This document shows, piece by piece, positions 26,200-38,600 of a stretch of DNA of 64,000 bases. The stretch covers positions 12,644,693-12,708,692 of the forward strand of contig NC_086257.1 in assembly GCF_021018805.1 (NCBI RefSeq). Reading direction: 5' to 3'. Each line of letters opens with the position of its first letter. The first letter of the stretch is position 1. Under the pieces are notes generated by a model. That model worked only from the letters and a program-made list of their open reading frames with translations. It was not told where the DNA came from and did no database searches. The DNA is from Prinia subflava (Eukaryota > Chordata > Aves > Passeriformes > Cisticolidae). A program made the translations under genes and the position numbers.

Positions 26200-26535
26200 G
26201 CTGCCCTTTTTTTGTTGTGTGGATGCCACTTGCCAAAAGGCATAGATAAATCATTTGGCTGGAATTTGTATCCCATGAGACACGTAGATTTCAGAAGTTT
26301 GAGACAGAGTCTCCTCTTTGCTGTGTGCATTTATGATGCAGGGGGCATCAGGGTGATTAGTTGCAGTGATACCAGGATGCATGTTCCCCATGACTTTGGG
26401 CCAATGTTAACGTTTCCTCTTTGCTTTCAATTTATTGTGCCCGAGGGATTGATGACCTCTAGGGCTCCATTTTCATATCATACTTTTGGCATGGATATTA
26501 AACACACTGTGATTGACCTCTTCTGATTTATAGCA
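26200..26535. promoter_or_regulatory. Candidate conserved enhancer
   Basis: Balanced, repeat-free sequence carries homeodomain/TALE-like motifs: GTGATTAGTTGC near 26353, CAATTTATT near 26428, GGATTGATGACC near 26447 and GTGATTGACC near 26509. A 104-codon plus frame runs through it but has no domain similarity. I favour a regulatory element. Confidence 0.35.
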
Positions 26536-29500
26536 GAGTAAGAGAACTCAGATTCATTCTGAAGTGGACAAGCTTATCCATAACTTCCAGATGTTGACAA
26601 TGCAATTAGTCCCTATGTGGAAAGAAAGAGGGGTGTTTCTTCAAGCCCATATTCAATTTCCATGCTCCAATCCCTTTGTTTTAACTTGGCCCACATGCTG
26701 GTATGTAATAGTGATAGTTAGATATTTTGTTTTTGGAGTCATATCTGCACTCAACTCACTGATACATAGATGGATAAGGTGCTGGAAAAAGAGGGAAAAT
26801 ACCTCCATTACAAGCACTGTAAATAATTGGTCTTAAACAAGAATATACGGAGAAATCAAAAATACTGCTATTAAATACACCTTTGCTGTCTGCAGTAGAA
26901 CACAAGACAGATTTGCAACATTAATTATTTCCACCAGTTTTGAGCCTGAAATACAAATATGTCAGGTATTTAAATACTAATTTACTTAAAAGAAATCCCT
27001 ACTTTATTAAAACATCATTATGCATATTGAAAAGTTAAAAGTCAAAGCTATGTAGCTGCTGGGGTAAAATTCACATTTATTGTCCACTGAATGTGATGGA
27101 AATTGAATTTGTCAGGAAGCTGATTGATATCTAGAAGTGTTTTGTTTTCAGTGACTGGCACTGCCGAGTTACAACCATCTATCATCTAACAGGTAATTAG
27201 TCAGATTTCTCATCATGAGCCTTCAATCCTGCTGTTTTATTATTGAAATACCACAAACCAGTAAGCATCTGAATGCAGATAAAGTTCTCTGTCATGGTCT
27301 TAAGGACAAAGACAACATTTTGCAACTCAGCTGTAATAAGTTTGAATAAAAGTCACTGAAATGTGAGGCATGATATTAATATATATGGGAAAATGAAATC
27401 CTGGAAAACGTCATCAGTGTTGACTTCTTTTTTTCTGCAAAAGAAGCATTGAATATTAAAATCTTCAACGTTGTGATGTAGAAAAATATGTCCCTGTACA
27501 GAAAGAGGTTGCCTGAGGCAGGGAAACTTTTGGGGCTTGGGAGGATTAGGTGGAAATCAGGGTCTGTCTCTCTGAAGCACCACGTCCGTGCCTCCTCCCA
27601 GGGGCAGACATCAGCTCCTCCCATGCAGGACCCCCAGGTCCCTCCTGGGGCTTCCCAGGGAAGCCAGGCCTGCTCCTGCTTGTGTCTGTGGGAGCTCTCA
27701 TTTGTCTCCAGAGAGAGCAAAGCACAGCTCACTGAGGCTGGCCCCATTCGCAAGTGGTGAAGAATGGAGTTTGGCACTCAGGTGGCAGCTGACCCCAAAA
27801 GTTTATGTTCATACAAGAACAGCTTTGTTGGAAGGTGTTTATAAACGCTGCACTTATGTTGAGTGCATGTTTGAACCATTTGCAAGCTCCAATAAAAAAG
27901 GATAAAATAAAGTATTTGATAACAGTTGTTACCTACATGACTGTGATATAACTGGTTTTTTTCTATGCATCCCTTCTCCCCTCATCTCTTTGAAGCATTC
28001 ACTGTAGATGATATAACAGCAGTTGAACAAACCTTACTAGATAAGGATATAAAAAAGTAAAAATAAACTGTTACTAGAGCTTCAGGAAAATAACAATGAA
28101 CTGATTACACTACTGAATGCATTGCATTCTGACTGCATTCAGTGTCTACAAGGAAATTGAAAAAGTGTTGCTGTTTATCCTTAAAATATTGCTTTTGTAA
28201 CAGAATGCAATTTTATGAACTAATATTAGTAAAAACTTAATTAATGCTTGGTTTTGGAACTAATTGATGTAATCCAGCTGCACAATTCACTCATAGCACT
28301 GGCTTGCTGGCAACCTTGGTGGCTTCAGTGAAATTCCTAAATTTTTAAAGCTTAATTCTAATGTAATTTTTTTTGTGGAAGTCTATATTCGTAATATCCC
28401 AGCCCTTCATAATGTCAAGACGCAACACCCTTTAGTTCTTAATGAGTCATAAATGTTGTTATTTCCTAGAGAATTCCCATTGTTGAATATGCAAATCTTA
28501 TATCCTTCTGTAATTCTGAGTTAGAAAGGATAATTCGCCATAGCTGATAAAGTATTCTTAGTTTATGTTACACACAAGAAAACAATTGCTAGGAAAGTTA
28601 GCTAATCATACTAAAAATATTTTTGATCCAAGATGTCAAAACATGTCTAGAACTAATAAAATTTCCAATGACTATCACTTGTTTAACGATTCAAAGAATC
28701 TGACAGTAGCAGAATTTAAATCACAGTGTATGTTATCAGATAGCATATATGTGAATATTGTATTACAGTATTTATTTCCAGTTTTCTTAAGATTATCTTG
28801 TACTGCAGAGCCAAGTAATTTTGAATTATGAGTTCATTGCGCATGCTTGAGCTGACATTGTCACATGTGAGCAAGAGGCTGAGACATGATTAACAGTGAA
28901 AGAGAAGAGTGTATATTAAAGAGACAGCTGAAATGTGGGGGAAGCTAGCTCTTGTTCCACTAGGTTTGGCACAGAGGAGGACCAAAACTTGGACGTTCTG
29001 AATAAGACCAGACTTTTGGGGAGAGTGAAACGGAATTTACACTTTGTGGCTGAGACCCATCTTTCAAGTAAATGCTCCCTGCAGAGGGGATCAAATAACC
29101 CCTTGATGGAAAATGCAAATATAAACCTGACCGTGAGCCACAGCTTTTCTTTACTCTCCTTCAGTACAAGAGGTCTCTTTTACGTGAAATTTGGATAGCT
29201 TGTGTGTTTGGGTAAACTAACTCCATCAAGCTGTTTGTAAACAAATCCCTTATTCCTTGTGCAGTTATTCTACAGGCCAACCCTTCCAATCCATCTGGAA
29301 AACAAGGACAAGCTCCTGTCTTCAGAGGATGTAGTGAGAAGAATTTGCAGTTAAAATCAGAGACATACGTGAAATCAGGGCAATTGAAAAAAACCCCCAA
29401 ACTGGCAGAACATTAGGTGACTGTCAAAGTGTGGTGGAACATATTAGCAGTAATAAATAACCCAGAAGTCTTTTAATGGAAACAAACCAATGCAAACACT

Positions 29501-29540
29501 GAAGACAGCCAAGGCTAAACACCAACTAGATATAACTGCA
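26536..29540. other. A/T-rich gene desert, block 3
   Basis: No protein-like ORF is seen. A GC-richer patch lies at 27530-27760. The 28200-28530 part is repeat-free with TTAATTAATGC- and CTAATTGATG-type motifs and a POU octamer (28489-28496). Another octamer-like ATGCAAAT sits near 29113. An inverted repeat lies at 28112-28143. Confidence 0.55.
28112..28143. repeat. 10-bp perfect inverted repeat, 12-nt loop
   Basis: ACTGAATGCA (28112-28121) pairs exactly with TGCATTCAGT (28134-28143). A further TGCATTC lies in the loop, so alternative pairings exist. Confidence 0.75.
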
Positions 29541-31400
29541 TTTTCAAAATGATTTAAAGGGTCAGAAAGCCATTCCCTGGCACTGCCCTAGTTGGACACC
29601 TGGGCAGAGGCAGTCAATTCCCCCTTCAAGGTCCCCAGGCTTTGCAAAATGCCAGTGGGGAACTGGGGGCCAGATCAGGGGAACAAGAAGAAGCAAAACC
29701 TCTTATGCATGGCAGACCTTGGAGAATCTGGCCATAGAGTAATACAGAAGTCAGGATTTCTCTAGGTTATTACAGATTAACAAGGTTTTTACAGGAACAC
29801 TTCTAAGCAATAGGTCACAGGCTATGTTAGGCTTGCCGAATATTTGCAAATATGAGTTATAATCCTTGCCAATGCACTGAGCTAGTCATGTGGGATGGGA
29901 ACCTTGTGCTTCAAGCTGTACTTTGAAGCAGCTTGTTTGAATGGCTGATGTGACTGCTGACTCTGGCATTGTATATTATAATTTAAAATAACTGATACTG
30001 GTTCTGGCTCCACCTTTTCCTTTCGTGAGCAGTTAGCAGTTTAAGAGCTCCAGTGTACCACCATTTTGTTTCTTGTTTTATTTTTCTGCCTCCCATCAAA
30101 CAAGTACCTTGCTGAGGGCAGGAGGCCAGGGATGGCCTCTAGTGAAGTGTCAAGATGCCTTATTCCTCGGCAATCACCTTTGGACAGTTGTCACATGAAC
30201 ACATGGTCTCTCCTAAATGGCTATTCACCATCATTGGCATCAATAGCAGCTCCACTGGTCTCTAAATGGAGGAGCCTTGGGAAGTCCAAATCCTCTGCTC
30301 TCTCCTCCCATCTCCTCTGTGCCTGTGGTCTGTCTCCAGGCACTCGAAGTGTTCATTATTCCACAGGGCATCCTTCTGCTGGCACTTGACCACCAAGAGG
30401 TCTGTGAGCTCCGAGGACTCTGGCCAGTCACTGCCCAGTGTCTTACACAGGCAGCCTGGTGTCACTGGTACAGCATGGGCCACAGGGAAATGTAAAAAGG
30501 GGCCACTCTGACTTCCTGCCCTCTCTTCACAGTTTGCTGCCAGGTGCTGCCACCACAGTGGCCTCACGACCACCCTCGTACAGCCATAATCTGATAGAAC
30601 AGGCCTGTGACAGCCCATACCCTTCAACCCTTTCAGTTTTGATGCTTTGTGGCTTGTGTCTCTCTGTGTGGATGAGTAACATACTCAGAGCCTTATTTAG
30701 ACAAAAGTACAGAATAAATAGCAGTGATCAAATAGGCACCTTGCAGAGGTCTGCTGGAACAAAAGTGGCAGTGGTGGAGGGTCACAGGAAAGCGTTCTTC
30801 TCGTCTCTGAGCTTTACATTTGTTTTGAGAGAGGCGAGATCAATTTTGAAATGAAGTTTCAAAGCACCAAGTCTTCAGAAGGACTGCTCGAAACAGATTA
30901 TTTTCCTTTTGATGTTAGTAGATTAATTAAGCCGCTGAAATCTAAAGTGAAGGGTAAAGTCAGCCTACCCTCAGCAGTAAGCATGAGCTGGCAAGTATGT
31001 AATGGGTACTTTTCTCTCACCTTTCAGTTACAATTTGGGCTTCCTGTTTGCAGTGATATGTGCAGGCTGTTCTTTCAGGAGATCCAGCAGGCACGTGCTG
31101 GTGCCAGAGCAGGGCACGTCTCTCAGTGCTTTTCCAGGTAAAAACCCTGTGTTCATCCTCACCATCGGAGGTGTGTGGGAATGGCATCACTGGTGCAGCT
31201 CTCATTCTCCTCACATGGAGAAAAGTGGAGGGACAACCTATCATGGAGAGACACAGGGGACACAAGAAGTGCTGATTTTCTCTCCTGTGGGTGCAAAAAG
31301 CCCCCAGTTCCACTCACACACCTCCAGGCACCTGAGGCAAATCCTGTAAGAATGGCAAGGTTGCAAGGGGCTGAGTACGTGGGGCTTAGCTAATACCCTC
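29541..31400. other. Mixed-composition block with an exon-like segment
   Basis: Frames up to 138 codons are open on both strands, none with a recognised domain. The segment 31054-31137 (84 bp) is bounded by an acceptor-like CTTCCTGTTTGCAG and a donor-like TTTCCAG|GTAAAA. This may be chance, a decayed exon, or part of an unrecognised transcript. Confidence 0.35.
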
Positions 31401-34400
31401 AGGGATAATGATAACTGACGCACTCACTGAAAGAAGCGCTTTAAAGTTCAGTGGTTGTAAAATGGATAATATATTAATGTTTCCGTGTGTTTATTAAATA
31501 CTTAACAATGCAATTTTTGAAGACTATCCTAGCATTGCTATCTTTTTGCATGTGCTTAGTTACCATTTTAAACAGCTACAAAACAGTGACATGTGGTAGT
31601 GAAGATTTCCTAAGCATCCCAAAGCAATATATGTGTGTGATATATGACATCCTTCCATAAATCCTAAATTTACACAGTATGCTAATGCTTGATTCCATAA
31701 TTTCTTTTAAAAATGATTATACCCTGCTGCTAAGAGCAAAGGCATACTAAAATCAGTTTTCTATGCTTTTCCAACAATGAAATGCAAGCCAGCACACCAC
31801 ATAACCAATACTTACCATATGTTAGAAGATAATCCAGTAGGCTTCAGACACTGACATGATTTGCTTAAATAAAAATCCCGTTTTTTAAGGCAGTAACAAC
31901 AGCCTACCATTTTTATTATTCCTTTAGTGACCTATTACAGAAACACTAATACTAAATATAAATATTTTTATTGTAAATCAGCCTAGTCCATTTTCATTGC
32001 CTTTAAAATGGGATGGCACTGGCTTAGTTGCTGGGCTAGAGGAAAAAGAGCTGCCATTAAATCATTGGGTTGTTCGAAGAAATTCTCAAAACCAGAAAAT
32101 ATTCATCAGATCAAAAGAAGCCTAAAGAGCTGCTTTAAGATTTCTCTGGTATATTGGAGATGAGATGAAACAGTTCAATTTGATACTAAAATAATTAAAT
32201 ATAGTATGGAAAAATAGCTATAAAATACTTTTGTAGAGGACTGGTGTCTCTTAAGTGCAGTTCATTGCTTTCCCATTCTGTGCCAAATGAGACTTAATAT
32301 TAAGCCCATGCTTAAGTGTTTGCAAATTCGGGGTCTAAGGAAAGAAAATGTGAAATGCAATTTTTATAGTGAAAGGAATGAATGCATCTGACAGGTTAAC
32401 ATTAAGGCTCTATGCACTAATGTGGCATCTTTCATTGTTACAGAATGATAAGAAAATAGAAAAATTGCATGTAGAAAGTAGAAGGTAGCGTATACATGAA
32501 TTCCCTTCCTTTCAGACTCACCAGGGAAAACATACTTGATCTCAAGTACTGCTCAAAGGCAGAAAATAAAATTTTTTAAAGCTGAGATACTTCCAATTTT
32601 TCCCAAATCATTAGGACATCAGAGCTGAACCCTTAGCCCCACTGAAGTCAGCGGCAGATGAAAATACAGATTTAAAAGACATTTGCGCCTAATGTCACTA
32701 AACCATTTCTCTCATATCATACTTTTAAATACTGTTGTAATTTCAAATTATGTAATGACATGATACTTAGTAAAATGCATTTGTATCTGTGAGGCAGTGC
32801 TTTATATGTTTTAATGCAAAAATTGTGTAATAAATCTCAGCTTGTGGGATCTATTAACAGCCCAGTTTCTCCAGCTAGATGTGTTAGAATTTCTGGTGCC
32901 CTTTTTCTCAGACCAGACTATTCCAGCTGGAGTAGTGGCTAGTTTTATTGAGTAATGGACTGAGCAAAACCAGTAGTCATGGGGATACAAAGAGTATTCC
33001 CAATGGGAGCATTTGGCGGTATGTAGAAATATTTGTAATAGGAGGATCTGGCATGTGTCCAGCATCTGCAAAAAATGTAGACTCCTCCTTTACTCCCAAA
33101 ATATGCAAAGGGTTTACAGCTGAGAACAGAGAAATGTGGGAACTCCACAACTTGACACATTGATCCTCTCCCAAATTGCCCACAACTGCATACGTGCTTT
33201 GGAACACCCTCTGCAAACCCCAACATTTGGATTAAGTGTTCGTTAGTTCTTTTTCTAATTAATACCAGAGCAAATTATTTTGCTCATTATGTAGTTAGCT
33301 ATTTATTGGGCCAGATCCTAAGCTGAGGTTAATCAGCATAACTATTGATCTTTACAGAACTTCCCCAGTTATATCAGTTATAGTTCTGGGTATGTGACTT
33401 TATGTCATTTTTCAATAATACACTAGAAATTAAAAATGGAAGTATATGTTTGAATATTTATAGGTAAGTTAAATTCAGAATTTTGATAAGTAGAATAAAG
33501 TACACACAGGAATTAATTTTGGACTAGGTTTTGTAGAAACAAAATAGAATTCATTCTGTTAGCTGCTGGGATAATTTTTTGAAAACATATTCAGTATTAC
33601 TGAGAGGATTCTATTGTGGCATAATCCCATTGAAATTAATAGCTACACTATACAACGCTAACTAACCAACAATTTTTTTTGACATTTGGAAAATATCACA
33701 GGTTATCTCAACCTTCTGTTCAGTCAGAGCTCACAGGTTCATTTTGTTGTAACCTACTTTAGAGACCAGTCAAGCATATCCTTTTCCTTAGTATTGAAAA
33801 TTAGATTGTACTAATTGTTTATAACCTTGGGTTGTAAACGCATACCCTGGGAAAAAGTGTCAATAGAAGACACAGAAAATGATATGATTTTCCAATGGTA
33901 GGGATATTACTTTTGAGAAAATATAAAGGTACAATAATACTAACAAACTTATGACATGAAAACATGGATGCCACTTTCAAAACATTCAAACATGTAATCG
34001 CTGTTGTAGTAAATCTCAAATCCTGCCCTGTAGAAATGCAGGCTGTGAGCACATTTCAAATTAATGAATGAACTCACACATGGTGATGTACTAGAATTTA
34101 GGGAGGATTTTAAAACATCCTTATATTCCTAACTCACTTGTTAAATCAAATCATCTAAGTACTTTTTAAAATTGGCCATTTTCATTATTTACCAAAGGAC
34201 TCACACAATTGCAGGCTAAACCTTAGTTATGCAAAGATGTATGTTTTCATGAAAGCGTTAGGGAATTTTGGCTTGAATAGTATTTTTCCATAATTGTAGT
34301 ATTTCTTTTTCCAGTTCATTCTCTGAGTGTAGGAAGAGCCTTGGGATGGTCAGGGTTATCTGTCAGAGGAGGGATTTACTTCCACATGCACTCTGCAAAA

Positions 34401-35040
34401 TAATAAAGCTGCTTGGAGGCATCTAAAGCTGCACAGTTTTGTGCCAATATGATAGTGTCACTTTCCAAAAAGGTGAGAGATTTACACCTTAAGGAAAGCA
34501 TTTCCCCCATAGTTACCTGTATTGTGCTGTCCCAGATGAGACTGATTAGTCACAAAAACTGGGAGGCACATTGCTGGCAAACTCCTATCGCTGAATTTTT
34601 TGTCACATGAGGAGTTACTGTCCCAGAGGCTTTTAATGAGAGTTGCATGGCTAAAGTTTGGTCTACTCTAGAAGACCTTTGTGCAGAACCAAGGATTATT
34701 CCACCAACAAGAGAACTGCCTTGAAACTTGTAAATTAGAGTTGATTAGATAAATATTGTGCCCTTCCCAACCCATAAGCAAGATTTAGTACTCTAATATA
34801 TATAAAATTGATTTTAATGTATGGTATAGAGCCAGTGGTCAAGAATGTATAACTATACCAACAAGATAAACTCAAATTGTAGGAGGTTTGAACAATCTTG
34901 CAACATGATGTATATGAAATGTATCATATAGCACTTGTCTCTTATTTTCCTGCCTATACCATGATATTTACACTTGTTTCACAAATAGGTAAACTGAATT
35001 ACTTAGCAGTAGCTGTAAAAGACATTGTATAAATACAGAT
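31401..35040. other. A/T-rich gene desert, block 4
   Basis: Nothing here is coding-like. Old repeat fragments with the CCACTGAAGTCA-type motif occur at 32637-32655 and 33626-33642, and a palindromic MITE-like remnant at 33308-33390. The rest is featureless A/T-rich sequence to my reading. Confidence 0.6.
33308..33390. mobile_element. Palindromic MITE-like remnant
   Basis: The left end GGGCCAGATCCTAAGCTGA is mirrored at the right end, whose reverse complement reads CCCAGAACTATAACTGA. The arms match at roughly three of four positions. The left arm matches a palindromic element I recognise as common in reptile and bird genomes (GGGCCAGATCCTCAGCTGG type). It is non-coding and decayed. Confidence 0.45.
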
Positions 35041-35690
35041 TTCTCCTGGTGTTTGTGTGCTGTGGTCCTGCAGTTCATTGCATGGTCAATTGCTGGAGAA
35101 GTTGTTCCTGGAGAATTTCAGTGGGCCTTTCTCTGTACAAAAAGGGCAACTTCTGAGGCTTACCAGATGTGGAATAGAGAGCAATACTGTGCTTTAAACA
35201 GGGGCAACATCTACACCCAGGTAAATGGTACTTCAGTATCAATACAGAAACACCTTGCAATCATCTGTGTGCATGAGGCTTCTTTTCTGCTTCTTGAGTC
35301 CTGTCTGTTCTACAGAAAAGTTGAAATACATTCATTCAGTAGAGCTTTAGTCATTGGTCCAACTGCAGAGCTCAGTAATACTCACCTTAATCTCTGGGGG
35401 AGAAGTTGTACCTAGAGCCACTCCTGAAGAGCAACAGAAGTATCTACAAGCAGGAAAAACTCTTCTTTGCAAAGACAGAAATTTCTTGAGAGTTAGGTCA
35501 AGGATTTGTCTGCCTGTACAGGGCTTTGTCAGCAGACCAGCAGACCTTCCTCAAGTAGACTCCTTGTATATTGGCAAAAGTGTACGTTGTCAGCACATCT
35601 TCTGCTGGTTCCCCAAGCAGGAAAACTATGCTGACAAAAGGACATTAACTGACAGAAGGAATGTTTGACCTTGTAATCTCACCAAAATTA
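35041..35690. other. Unassigned segment, possible old DNA-transposon remnant
   Basis: A plus frame of 120 codons (35053-35415) has no recognised domain. The 35505-35665 part contains GGCTTTGTCAGCAGA, CAAAAGTGTACGTTGTCAGC and CTATGCTGACAAAAGGAC, which recall MITE-type repeats of reptiles with TGTYGGCA-like motifs. The assignment is tentative. Confidence 0.25.
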
Positions 35691-38600
35691 CAACTCGTCT
35701 GACAGAGATACAACAACTAAAAAGTCAACTTTGAGCTTCTGCTGGAAGTAAGAAACATATCAAAACTTGTCTTCCCTCCAAAGAATGAAGTGCTTCTCTT
35801 GCATAGTCTTTTTTGGTGTCTACCCTTAACACTGCATATTTGCCATTTTAGAACCAGAGAAAAGCAAAAGCCTGCAACCCCAAAGCCCACCCTTCAGAGA
35901 GTTCTTTCCTTGTGAAGGAAATTCATGGAGCTGCCATGAATCATCTTCCAGTCTGCACCACATAAAGCTCCTTGAATGGTGCAAGATGGGTTGCAGCAAG
36001 ATTTATACAGAGGACCTAAGATAATGCCACAGAAACCCAGAAAAATAACTTTTCTCTCTGAGGTATCTGTGGTGAAACTAATACAGATGTGAGCACATCT
36101 TAAACACAAAGTAATTTGATTTCTTCAACTTATATTGTGTTAATACATCCATGAAAAGGTGTCTGACCCTTCTAGGCTGGGGCTGATACACAGCAACCCT
36201 GGATCACTTTAGTTTAACCTGTCCTTGTTCAATAACAAACTTTCTCACAGAAGCAAACAGCTTGGTTTCTTTCCTCCTTGTCCTCTCGTGTTTCTTTGCT
36301 TACCTGTCACTACATGAAAGATCCATCCTGGCTGTGAGTTCTGACACAGCTTTCTCATTAAGCACCATAGACGACTGTGCAGCCACAGAAAGGCTCAGTG
36401 CTGTATTTCATACTTCTGTCACATGAGAAACTAAACTGCTAAGTATGGTAGCCACACTTCAGTTGGCATGCTTTGAACATGTGATTGCCATCATTTCGCA
36501 TAAAGCCAGGCAATCAGCAGGAGTTCTAATCATTACTAGATAGTTTATTTTCACACTATTTTTCATATAGTACATTATTTTGGAATTCATATCGCTGAAT
36601 GGGTTAGTAAAGATTAAATTAGACAATGTAATGATGATCAGGACATTGTGCTGACTATAGAAGTAATTTGATTCTCTGAGAATTTGACAAGGGGGAGGGA
36701 ACAAGAACTAGAAGTTTTAAATATCTCTGAGATTTGAGGAGGATGGCATTAAACAGTCAAAGAAGAAGACTGCACAAGGTATAACTAGCTGTGATGTAAT
36801 GAATTGAAAAATAAAAGAAAGTTTTGAAAATTAAAATTGAAAACAGTGATTTCATTTTTTTAATTAAAAAAGTAAATGTTACATTAGACACTTTTAATTA
36901 CATATGAAAACAGAGACAGTCTAGGTTGATTTAAAAGTCTGCATAGAGGGTAAAACTGAAAGTAGCCAAAAGTAAAAAAAAAAAAAAAAAAAGAACCCCA
37001 AGCCAACAAAACAAACAGAATTAATAAAATAGAAGGGGAAAAAGCCCTAGAGAAGGAATTAATACACCTCTGTTTCAACATTAGCACTCTCAAGGAAGCT
37101 CTGGCTGCCTGTCAGAGCCCCACTGGAATCAATGGGTTACTGTATGGGTGTGGATATCAACCAGTTCTGTGCAGTTTGCAGGCTCTTGGCTAAGATGTGA
37201 AGCTATCATCACCTTAACCACTGTGCTTGTATGCTATATCACATTTCCCCATCTGGATTCTGTTTTTTTGTCTCTTAAACCAGCAGCCTTCTTGGAGCAG
37301 GGACTGTCTCTTCTGAATATTCAGCACTTAACACAATGAAACCTTGATCTCAACTGCAATTTAGAAGCGTAACAATTCTTTTTAACGATATAGAGTGTAA
37401 AGATTTTTAAAACAAAGCAGAATTTGATCACCAAAAATGCTAGACTGGCATAATGAAATTTGGGGGTTACTTTAATAATTCTATCTCCATATTTACAGGT
37501 TCAGCAAACATCAAATCCAAATGTTTCAAAAATGGTTTTGGTGGTGTTTGAAAAAATATATGAAAATTTTCATATAATTACTCACTATGTGTAGATCAAC
37601 TGATCTCTCCTTCAAAGAGATTTTAGCTAGCCAGTCGTGGGGCAGAGATGCTGCTGTTTGAATTAGATCCCTTCTTACAGAAAGCTGAAGGTGCAGATGA
37701 CCACTGTGAACCCTCGGTGTGGGCTCCACACCCCACATGCCCCACATCTCATCTCTGGTGCTCACGGTGCCATCAGGGAATGTTTCAAAAAGCCAGACCC
37801 AGTGCAATCACACCACTTTGCTCAAAACTGCAAAGAGGGGTGAGTTTTGGGATCCTGAAGATCTGAGGTGACCAAGTTAATATCGATTTAAAGAATTTAG
37901 GAACAGGCATCCTTTGAGCCCTCTCTGTCAGTTCAAAACCACTCATAAGCATTAGTAATTTTTGAAAATTTTGGCCTAAGCTTACCACAGATGTTGACAG
38001 AATGGGACATACATACAGCTCTTTGAATGAATTTAGATACCTCTGTAGAAATACTGTGTTGGAATAGTGATATTTACAGCACTTTTATACCCTGGACAAT
38101 GTCATTGTTCTTTGATGCTGAACATTCCCCATCAATGTACCTCAGAGAACTGAGGTCCTTTTGGAAACTAATGGAGATATTTAGTTAAGAACCATAATGG
38201 GTAAAAGAGAGAGCACCCCTGTGACTTTTAAACATGGAGCAGTGAGCTTACACGAGTCCTGAAATCCATATTAATTTTACATTTATGACTACATATTTTT
38301 CATTTGGAAGTCAGCAAGGTCAACTGAATTAACAGGAAAAAAATAATTCATATCATAAAACTATCTCTGCTGTTTTTTGTGGTTTTACTGAATCCATAAA
38401 TTTAAGAACCAGCAGTTCCTAAGGAAACAGGCATGGAAAGTCCATTCTGAATGATTACAGACCCAATGTTCTCAGAGGCAGGCAGAGTGACCAGGCAGTA
38501 GCTGTGTCTAGGAGCTACAACTGTGACTCTCTCTGCCCAGCAGCCTTGCTGTTATAACATACAACTGTACTAATATTGCCATCACCCTTCAGATCCCTGC

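Noticed and set aside
30262..30627. A 121-codon minus frame as a possible retroelement fragment.
   Set aside because: No reverse transcriptase, protease or zinc-knuckle motif and no terminal repeats; opposite frames are equally open.
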